Origin: Rikenellaceae bacterium
Lineage (GTDB): Bacteria; Bacteroidota; Bacteroidia; Bacteroidales; UBA932
Length of the DNA: 20,280 nt
NCBI GenBank assembly: GCA_900767375.1
Contig: CAAFYX010000041.1
Coordinates: 1-20,280, forward strand
Direction: 5' to 3'
Numbering within the stretch: the first letter of the stretch is position 1; each line of letters begins with the position of its first letter. The notes beneath the pieces were generated by a model that saw nothing but the letters and a program-made list of their open reading frames with translations, made no database searches and was not told the DNA's origin. Made by a program: the position numbers and the translations under genes. This document shows positions 7,690 to 13,083 of the stretch, piece after piece.

Positions 7690-8242
7690 ATTCATTTGCG
7701 CTTTTGCGCTTCTCCTGGCCGGCCTGACGGCAAATGCCCAGAACATGTCCATTTCAACCAACATCCTCGGTTATGCCGAGCTGGGTACGCTGAACATGGA
7801 GGCGTCATACGGCTTCGCCCGGCACTGGTCAGCCAATGTGGGGATGAAATACAATCCTTTCACCTTTCCGGGATGGAAGGAGGAGATATCGGACCAGATG
7901 CAGCTCCGGCAGCGCAGCGTGGCTCTCGGAGCCAGGTTCTGGCCGTGGCATATAAACTCCGGCTGGTGGCTGGCCGGGAAGGCGCAGTATCAGGAGTTCA
8001 ACCATGGGGGGATAGACCGGCCGGAAACCTCGGAAGGGGACCGTGTGGGAGGAGGCCTGTCCGGAGGATATACATATATGATTTCGTCACATTTCAATTT
8101 CGAGGTCGGTGCGGGATTCTGGGCTGGCAGGGAGTATTATACTTCGTACGCATGCCCGAAGTGTGGAGAGATCCTGGGGAGCGGGGAGAAGACTTTCGTG
8201 CTGCCCAATGATTTGACATTGGCGCTCATATATGTTTTTTAA
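7676..8242 (+). CDS. DUF3575 family outer-membrane protein
   Basis: Predicted outer-membrane beta-barrel protein of 188 residues. A signal peptidase I signal (1-21, ending TANA before Q22) is followed by alternating aromatic/hydrophobic strands, for example SISTNILGYAELGTLNMEAS and WSANVGMKYNPFTF. It ends in a C-terminal aromatic strand ALIYVF typical of barrel proteins. This matches the DUF3575 pattern, including the late CPKCG knuckle (C160, C163) and the closing LTLALIYVF strand. DUF3575 genes are often found beside FimB/Mfa2 fimbrial-anchor genes in Bacteroidales, and one follows here. The start lies 14 bases inside the previous gene and the stop 11 bases inside the next, suggesting translational coupling. 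The molecular role is not established; an assembly pore or anchor partner is inference. Confidence 0.8.
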   Translation: MHRTRFICAFALLLAGLTANAQNMSISTNILGYAELGTLNMEASYGFARHWSANVGMKYNPFTFPGWKEEISDQMQLRQRSVALGARFWPWHINSGWWLAGKAQYQEFNHGGIDRPETSEGDRVGGGLSGGYTYMISSHFNFEVGAGFWAGREYYTSYACPKCGEILGSGEKTFVLPNDLTLALIYVF

Positions 8243-9059
8243 TCGAATGGTTCATTGGAGGGTGGCTCTTGTGATGGCTGCTCTGGCGGGGGTCCTGCCG
8301 TTGGCGGAGTCCTGTTCGGTCAAGGAAGACCGGTCAGACTGCCCCTGCATGCTGACGCTTGACTTTTCTGACGTGGATTATGACCTGTTGCTCGAAGCGG
8401 GTTTGACGGAGATGGGAATAATAGTGGCTTCAGAGTCAGGAATCTGCGTCAGGAAGTCTGTCAGCCTGAAGGAGGCTCCCGGGGAGTGCGTGATGGCGGT
8501 GCCGAGATCCCGTGTGAATTTGTGTGCAGTTTGTGGGGGTGGAGGCGGTTTCATGGACTCATCCGTGATAGTGGGTGAGAATGAAGAGTGCCCGAAATAT
8601 TATGTGTGTTTTGACTCATTCGAGGCCCTCAGTAACGCAGTGACAAGGAAGGTCATCCTCCATAGGAACCATTGTTTCCTGAAAGTCCGGCTGAAGGACT
8701 CGCCCGCATTGCCCTCCAAGAGGTTCTATGTGACCGTTGAGGGTGACGTGTGCGGCTTTGATATTTACGGGGAACCTGTAACGGGTCTTTTCAGGGCCGG
8801 GTCGGACGAGAGCAGCGGCGGAACGTGCTCCGTCTGCCTGCCGCGTCAGCGCGACGGATCGCTCTCTTTGCAGATACATTTCCCCGGCTCGAAGGATATC
8901 CGGTCATTCCCGATAGGGGACTATATCCTCCAGAGCGGATATGACTGGACCGCTCCCGACCTGGAGGATATCGAGGTGGAGGTGGACTTCTCCCTCACCG
9001 GAGTGTCATTTACCATCGATTCCTGGAAAAAGACGTTGTATTTCGAAATCCGGTTCTGA
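8232..9059 (+). CDS. FimB/Mfa2-family fimbrial anchor lipoprotein
   Basis: A lipoprotein of 275 residues. After a hydrophobic signal (about 10-24) comes the lipobox AESC with the acylated cysteine at 28, then SVKEDRSDCPCMLTLDF. That cysteine pair and following strand are characteristic of the FimB/Mfa2 family, which anchors and limits the length of fimbriae in Porphyromonas and relatives. The rest is beta-rich, as expected of two transthyretin-like domains; the C-terminal strands VEVDFSLTGVSFTID and TLYFEIRF fit. The start at 8232 overlaps DUF3575 by 11 bases. A second in-frame ATG at 8247, four bases after the DUF3575 stop, gives an equally good signal peptide. No fimbrillin, tip or accessory gene follows; the next gene is a tRNA. 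It may anchor a fimbrillin encoded elsewhere. Confidence 0.82.
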   Translation: MFFNRMVHWRVALVMAALAGVLPLAESCSVKEDRSDCPCMLTLDFSDVDYDLLLEAGLTEMGIIVASESGICVRKSVSLKEAPGECVMAVPRSRVNLCAVCGGGGGFMDSSVIVGENEECPKYYVCFDSFEALSNAVTRKVILHRNHCFLKVRLKDSPALPSKRFYVTVEGDVCGFDIYGEPVTGLFRAGSDESSGGTCSVCLPRQRDGSLSLQIHFPGSKDIRSFPIGDYILQSGYDWTAPDLEDIEVEVDFSLTGVSFTIDSWKKTLYFEIRF

Positions 9060-9088
9060 AAAAATGTGTCCGGATGGGGGACAGGGTG

Positions 9089-9118
9089 TTGGTATTTCGG
9101 AAAAAAATAGTAAATTTG
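9089..9118 (+). promoter_or_regulatory. Predicted tRNA-Leu promoter, -7 TAAATTTG
   Basis: TAAATTTG (9111-9118) is an exact -7 match, with a weak -33 TTGG (9089-9092) 18 bases upstream. The mature tRNA begins 13 bases after the -7 element, which suits a short tRNA leader. Confidence 0.6.
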
Positions 9119-9131
9119 CAGTCCACAAAAT

Positions 9132-9214
9132 GCGCGGGTGGCGAAATGGTAGACGCGCTAGTTTCAGGAGCTAGTGGGGTAAAACCTGTGTGAGTTCGAG
9201 TCTCATCTCGCGCA
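9132..9214 (+). tRNA. tRNA-Leu (anticodon CAG)
   Basis: The cloverleaf can be folded by eye. The acceptor GCGCGGG (9132-9138) pairs with CTCGCGC (9207-9213) with one G-T pair, followed by discriminator A at 9214, the leucine identity base. The D-arm has the class II form (TGGCGAAATGGTAGACGC). The anticodon loop TTCAGGA carries CAG, reading CUG. A variable arm longer than the standard five bases and a T-arm with GTTCGAGTC follow. CCA is not encoded. The gene stands between the Mfa2-like gene and a strong hairpin. Confidence 0.95.
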
Positions 9215-9223
9215 CGTAACGAT

Positions 9224-9255
9224 TGACCGGGATACTGTGATCAGTATCCCGGTCA
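9224..9255. terminator. Bidirectional hairpin between tRNA-Leu and the minus-strand dehydrogenase
   Basis: A perfect 14-bp inverted repeat (9224-9237 with 9242-9255) with a 4-base loop lies 9 bases after the tRNA and 5 bases beyond the stop of the converging dehydrogenase gene. The T tracts on either side are poor (GTTTATT on the plus strand), so it is a strong hairpin but an imperfect intrinsic terminator. It probably serves both directions. Confidence 0.75.
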
Positions 9256-9260
9256 GCTGT

Positions 9261-10193
9261 TTATTGGGCGAAAGTGTCCCGGATGTTGGCTGCGATGGCT
9301 TCGGCGAGCCTGCCGCGCGCTTCGACGCTGGCCCATGCTGTGTGGGGCGTGAAGCGGAGTTTCTCCGGGTGACGGGTGTGCAGCAGCGGGTGGTCGGCCG
9401 GGAGCGGCTCCCGCACGAAGACATCGAGGGCGGCACCGCCGATGAGGTCATTGTCAATGGCCGAGGCCAGGGCGGCCTCGTCAATGATTCCGCCGCGGCC
9501 CATATTGACAATGAATGCCGTCGGCTTCATCAGCTTCAGCTCGCGCTCTCCTATGAGGCCGGCGGTGCGCTCGTTGTATGGCGCATGGATGCTGATGACG
9601 TCGGCTGTGCGCATCACTTCGTCGAGCGGGAGGGAAGGATATTCCTTCGAATGCGATGTCCCGGAAGTGGAGAAATAGACTGTTTTCATCCCGAAAGCGG
9701 ATGCTACTGCGGCCACGCGTGAGCCGATGTTGCCGAGGCCGATTATGGCCATTGTCTTGCCGGAAAGCTCGTAGAACGGGCGGGAGACGTCGGTGAAGAT
9801 AGGACCGGCGGAGTAAGAGCCTGACTTGACGGCACCGTCGAAGTAGGGGGCGTTGCCTGCGAGGGAGAGGATGTGCATGAAGGTGGCCTGGACTACGGAG
9901 TCCGTGGAATAGCCTGCGACGTTCTTTACTGGGATTCCTCTGGCTGCGGCTGCTTCGAGGTCGATGTTGTTCACTCCTGTGGCGGCTTCGCAGATGAGTT
10001 TCAGCGAAGGCGCGGCGTCCATCAGCTCCGCTGTGACGCGCACCTTGTTTATGATGAGCACGTTGCAGTCGTGCACGCGCGCGAGGGCTTCCTCAGGGGT
10101 GGAGGTGGCGTAGCAGGTGAGCTCTCCGAGGGCTTCTATATCTTTCAGTGGGGTGTCTCCCATGGTGGAGGCATCGAGGAACACTATTTTCAT
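9261..10193 (-). CDS. D-2-hydroxyacid dehydrogenase, glycerate dehydrogenase-like
   Basis: A cytoplasmic NAD(H)-dependent oxidoreductase of 310 residues that should interconvert a 2-keto acid and a D-2-hydroxy acid. The Rossmann motif is GLGNIG (152-157). The catalytic triad of the family is intact: R233 in MGRGGIIDE, E262 in VREPLP and H284 in TPHTAWAS. The TPHTAWAS ending and overall spacing are closest to the glycerate dehydrogenase/hydroxypyruvate reductase branch rather than SerA, as there is no ACT domain. The exact substrate cannot be decided by eye. It is a single-gene unit, divergent from typA with 116 bases between the two starts and convergent with tRNA-Leu at its 3' end. Confidence 0.9.
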   Translation of the reverse strand: MKIVFLDASTMGDTPLKDIEALGELTCYATSTPEEALARVHDCNVLIINKVRVTAELMDAAPSLKLICEAATGVNNIDLEAAAARGIPVKNVAGYSTDSVVQATFMHILSLAGNAPYFDGAVKSGSYSAGPIFTDVSRPFYELSGKTMAIIGLGNIGSRVAAVASAFGMKTVYFSTSGTSHSKEYPSLPLDEVMRTADVISIHAPYNERTAGLIGERELKLMKPTAFIVNMGRGGIIDEAALASAIDNDLIGGAALDVFVREPLPADHPLLHTRHPEKLRFTPHTAWASVEARGRLAEAIAANIRDTFAQ

Positions 10194-10220
10194 TTCTGTG
10201 TATTATTCTATGGTTCAATA

Positions 10221-10228
10221 CAAAATTA
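10221..10228 (-). promoter_or_regulatory. Predicted dehydrogenase promoter, -7 TAATTTTG (minus strand)
   Basis: Read on the minus strand, this is TAATTTTG, an exact TAnnTTTG match, placed 27 bases before the dehydrogenase ATG. No convincing TTTG -33 is seen at the usual spacing, so the call rests on the -7 element alone. Confidence 0.45.
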
Positions 10229-10262
10229 TAATTTTTTATGCGATTTTCTGCTTGGAAATGAG

Positions 10263-10270
10263 TAAATTTG
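10263..10270 (+). promoter_or_regulatory. Predicted typA promoter, -7 TAAATTTG
   Basis: Exact -7 match in the 116-base divergent intergenic region. Transcription would start near 10277, giving a leader of about 33 bases before the typA ATG. The region upstream is AT-rich (10200-10250), but no clear -33 TTTG stands at 19-21 bases. Confidence 0.6.
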
Positions 10271-10309
10271 CAAGATTTAGTTAGCAGCGTATTGTAATTT
10301 ATTCCATTT

Positions 10310-12121
10310 ATGCAGGAAATCAGAAACATAGCGATCATCGCTCACGTTGACCACGGCAAGACTACCCTCGTGGACAGAATGATTTATCAGGCCAATCTCG
10401 TGCGCCAGCCCGAGAACCTCGGTCAGCTTATCCTTGACAACAACGACCTCGAAAGGGAGCGTGGTATCACCATCCTCGCCAAGAACGTGTCTGTCGTTTA
10501 CAAAGGTGTCAAGATCAACATTATCGATACTCCGGGACATAGCGATTTCGGCGGTGAGGTCGAGCGCGTCCTGAACATGGCCGACGGTGTGCTCCTCCTC
10601 GTCGACGCTTTCGAGGGATGTATGCCTCAGACACGTTTCGTGCTTCAGAAAGCTCTCGAGATGGGCAAGAAGCCTGTAGTCGTCGTGAACAAGGTTGACA
10701 AGCAGAACTGCCGTCCTGACGAGGTTCAGGAGGAGGTCTTCGACCTTATGTGCAACCTGAACGCAACGGATGAGCAGCTGGATTTCCGCACAGTCTTCGG
10801 AAGCGCGAAGCAGGGCTGGATGTCTCTCGACTGGAAGCAGCCTACAAACGACATCACGCCTCTTCTCGACACCATCCTTGAAGTCATTCCTGCTCCGGAA
10901 GTGAAGGAAGGCACCCCTCAGATGCTCATTTCCTCACTGGAGTATTCTCCATACGTAGGCCGTATCGCAGTGGGCCGCATCACCCGCGGTTCCCTCAAGA
11001 GCGGTCAGAGCGTCAGCCTCTGCAAGAGGTATGACGTCATCCAGAAGCAGAAAGTTAAGCAGCTCATGGCTTTCGACGGCCTCGGAAAGGTCAATGTCGA
11101 GGAAGCGAACTGCGGTGACATCTGCGCCGTTGTGGGTATCGACGGCTTCGAGATCGGTGATACCATCGCTGATTTCGAGAATCCTGAAGCCCTCCCTCCA
11201 ATCGCAATCGACGAGCCTACGATGAGCATGACATTCTCAATCAACAACTCACCTTTCTTCGGAAAGGACGGAAAGTTCGTCACCTCACGCCATATCAAGG
11301 ACCGTCTCGACCGCGAGCTTGAGAAGAACCTCGCCCTCCGCGTGAAGCCGGGCCTCACGGCTGATTCTTTCGTTGTCTACGGACGAGGTGTGCTCCATCT
11401 CTCGGTCCTCATCGAGACTATGCGCCGTGAGGGCTTCGAGCTCCAGGTCGGCCAGCCTAAGGTTCTGGACAAGGTCATCGGAGGCCAGCGCTGCGAGCCG
11501 ATCGAGGATCTCTCCATCGAGGTCCCGGAGGAGTTCGTAGGCTCCGCCATCGAAATCGCCACCCGCCGCAAGGGCGCCCTTCTTAGGATGGAGCCGCGCG
11601 GGGACAGGACGCTTCTCGAGTTCGAAATCCCTACCCGAGGACTCATGGGACTCAGAAGCAATATGCTCACCGCCACCCAGGGAGAGGCCATCGTCGCCCA
11701 TCGTTTCAAGGAGTACCAGCCTTACAAGGGAGAAATCGAGCGCCGCAATAACGGTTCCCTCGTTTCACTCGAGACCGGCGAGGCCATCGCCTACTCCATG
11801 AACAAGCTCCTCGACAGAGGCCGCTTCTTCGTCGAGCCGGGCGAGGAGATCTACGGCGGCCAGGTCCTCGGAGAGCACACCCGCGAAAGGGATCTGAACA
11901 TCAATATCTGCAAGACCAAGAAACTTACCAATGTCCGCGCAGCCGGCAGCGACGAGAAGGTCGTCCTTCCTCCTGCAATCAAGTTCTCCCTTGAGGAGGC
12001 GCTTGAATATATTCAGGATGATGAGCTTGTGGAGATTACCCCTCACCACATGCGTCTGCGCAAGATTTTGCTCGATCCGCTTGAAAGAAAGAGAAAAAGC
12101 GACTCGGAAGATTGTTTATAG
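10310..12121 (+). CDS. typA: Translational GTPase TypA/BipA
   Basis: TypA (BipA) is an EF-G-like ribosome-binding GTPase needed for efficient large-subunit assembly and growth under stress or cold. The 603-residue length matches the family. GTPase motifs: AHVDHGKT (11-18), switch I region ending RGITI (51-55), DTPGH (73-77) and NKVD (127-130). Domain II, the EF-G-like III and V domains, and the TypA-specific C-terminal domain follow; the latter includes the region around GRFFVEPGEEIYGGQVLGEHTRE. The gene has its own promoter. Its last codons overlap the most plausible start of the DUF177 gene, so the typA, DUF177 and rpmF genes may share a transcript devoted to ribosome biogenesis. Confidence 0.97.
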   Translation: MQEIRNIAIIAHVDHGKTTLVDRMIYQANLVRQPENLGQLILDNNDLERERGITILAKNVSVVYKGVKINIIDTPGHSDFGGEVERVLNMADGVLLLVDAFEGCMPQTRFVLQKALEMGKKPVVVVNKVDKQNCRPDEVQEEVFDLMCNLNATDEQLDFRTVFGSAKQGWMSLDWKQPTNDITPLLDTILEVIPAPEVKEGTPQMLISSLEYSPYVGRIAVGRITRGSLKSGQSVSLCKRYDVIQKQKVKQLMAFDGLGKVNVEEANCGDICAVVGIDGFEIGDTIADFENPEALPPIAIDEPTMSMTFSINNSPFFGKDGKFVTSRHIKDRLDRELEKNLALRVKPGLTADSFVVYGRGVLHLSVLIETMRREGFELQVGQPKVLDKVIGGQRCEPIEDLSIEVPEEFVGSAIEIATRRKGALLRMEPRGDRTLLEFEIPTRGLMGLRSNMLTATQGEAIVAHRFKEYQPYKGEIERRNNGSLVSLETGEAIAYSMNKLLDRGRFFVEPGEEIYGGQVLGEHTRERDLNINICKTKKLTNVRAAGSDEKVVLPPAIKFSLEEALEYIQDDELVEITPHHMRLRKILLDPLERKRKSDSEDCL

Positions 12122-12672
12122 AAAATTTTTTACTAAATTTGCAACCCTTTGTTATACCTTTAAACGAACTGGCTGTTGGAAAGACCCGGTTTCGCTGGCA
12201 TGCTGAAGGAGAGTTCTTTAGCGGTTTTGAGAATTCAGAGATACTTGACGCGGACATCTGTGTCGAGGTGGAAGTCGAAAAATCAGGTCGTTACGTGGGC
12301 GTCGATGTGGACATCGAAGGCACGGTGACGGTAGAGTGCGACAGATGCCTCGCGGATCTCGAGCTTCCGGTTTCGGTCCATCCGAAGTTCAGTGTGAAGT
12401 TCGGGGAAACTTCCGGAGATGCTCCTGCTTCTGAGGAAGGTGAGAGGGAGATTCTTTTCCTTCCTGAGAGTGACACGGAGATGGATCTGAGCCAGGCTGT
12501 ATATGACTACACCTGCATTTCCCTCCCTATGTCCAGGGTCCACGCCGAGGGCGGCTGCGATCCTGCCACAGTAAAGTATCTGAGTTCCGAAAAGGATGCA
12601 GAAGTGGAAGAGTCCGCCGAACCGGTTGAGAGCCCGTTTGCAGCGCTGAAGAATTTATTGAACGAAAAGTAA
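12112..12672 (+). CDS. DUF177/YceD family protein
   Basis: A small acidic protein of up to 186 residues of the YceD/DUF177 family, which in other bacteria is linked to 23S rRNA accumulation and is usually encoded just before rpmF, as here. Conserved marks are CDRCL (76-80), the acidic middle and the late segment ISLPMSRVHAEGGCDP (136-151). The start is uncertain: the open frame between the in-frame stop at 12082 and the conserved PFVIPLNEL contains no ATG or GTG. The candidates are TTG at 12112, which overlaps typA by 10 bases, and TTG at 12139, which gives an N-terminus MQPFVIPLNEL close to what I recall for homologs. I list the longer form. rpmF follows after 20 bases. Confidence 0.85.
   Translation: MFIENFLLNLQPFVIPLNELAVGKTRFRWHAEGEFFSGFENSEILDADICVEVEVEKSGRYVGVDVDIEGTVTVECDRCLADLELPVSVHPKFSVKFGETSGDAPASEEGEREILFLPESDTEMDLSQAVYDYTCISLPMSRVHAEGGCDPATVKYLSSEKDAEVEESAEPVESPFAALKNLLNEK
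12134..12141 (+). promoter_or_regulatory. Possible promoter at the typA/DUF177 junction, -7 TAAATTTG
   Basis: Exact -7 consensus, with TTGT (12112-12115) 18 bases upstream as a weak -33. It overlaps the DUF177 start region: transcripts from here would begin near 12148, downstream of both TTG start candidates. It could therefore only drive rpmF and tRNA-Arg, or a DUF177 form with a non-standard start. Confidence 0.4.
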
Positions 12673-12692
12673 ATATTTAAAAATAGTTTAAA

Positions 12693-12875
12693 ATGGCACA
12701 TCCGAAACACAAACTCTCAAAGCAGAGAAGAGACAAGAGAAGAACTCACGATTTCGCTCCTGTTCCTACACTTGCTACTTGCCCTAACTGCGGTGCAACT
12801 GTAATGTACCACAGAGTATGCCCTGAGTGCGGCTACTACAGAGGACGTCAGATCATTGAGAAGAGCGCTGAGTAA
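12693..12875 (+). CDS. rpmF: 50S ribosomal protein L32
   Basis: bL32, 60 residues, the normal size. The basic N-terminus MAHPKHKLSKQRRDKRR threads into the large subunit. The zinc ribbon has all four cysteines (C30, C33, C43, C46; CPNC and CPEC), so this is the C+ zinc-binding form. The gene follows DUF177 by 20 bases, the conserved yceD-rpmF pair, and is followed 22 bases later by tRNA-Arg. The fabH/plsX genes that often follow rpmF in other bacteria are absent. Confidence 0.97.
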   Translation: MAHPKHKLSKQRRDKRRTHDFAPVPTLATCPNCGATVMYHRVCPECGYYRGRQIIEKSAE

Positions 12876-12897
12876 GCCTCTTTTCTTTTCTAAAGCC

Positions 12898-12969
12898 GGT
12901 CCCATAGTTCAACGGATAGAACGAAGGTTTCCTAAACCTTAAATACAGGTTCGATTCCTGTTGGGACTA
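12898..12969 (+). tRNA. tRNA-Arg (anticodon CCT)
   Basis: The acceptor GGTCCCA (12898-12904) pairs with TGGGACT (12962-12968) with a terminal G-T pair; the discriminator is A12969. The anticodon stem AAGGT/ACCTT encloses loop TTCCTAA with anticodon CCT, reading AGG. The T-arm ACAGG/CCTGT has loop TTCGATT. CCA is not encoded. Only 22 bases separate it from rpmF, with no terminator between, so it is probably processed from the rpmF transcript. Confidence 0.94.
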
Positions 12970-12974
12970 CGAGG

Positions 12975-13002
12975 AGAGCATCGCTTCAGCGGTGCTCTTT
13001 TT
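12975..13002 (+). terminator. Terminator after tRNA-Arg
   Basis: The 9-bp stem GAGCATCGC (12976-12984) with GCGGTGCTC (12989-12997), one G-T pair, has a TTCA loop and a T run (12998-13002). It closes the typA-DUF177-rpmF-tRNA unit. Confidence 0.92.
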
Positions 13003-13025
13003 GTGTCTTGAGGGGGCTTCGGTTG

Positions 13026-13056
13026 TTGTATTTCCGTCGTTTTTATGCTATATTTG
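13026..13056 (+). promoter_or_regulatory. Predicted promoter of the DUF3352-like/FadD/dCMP deaminase/S41 operon
   Basis: TATATTTG (13049-13056) is an exact -7 match, and TTGT (13026-13029), a near -33, lies 19 bases upstream. The first ATG (13084) is 27 bases downstream of the -7 element. Confidence 0.6.
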
Positions 13057-13083
13057 TTTGTTTATATGTAACATGGACGGATT

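Noticed and set aside
9067..9083. Small inverted repeat TGTCC/GGACA after the Mfa2-like gene
   Set aside because: A 5-bp stem with no following T run is too weak to call a terminator.
9237..9722. 161-codon plus-strand frame opposite the dehydrogenase
   Set aside because: It begins inside the hairpin and covers catalytic segments of the minus-strand dehydrogenase, whose triad is intact.
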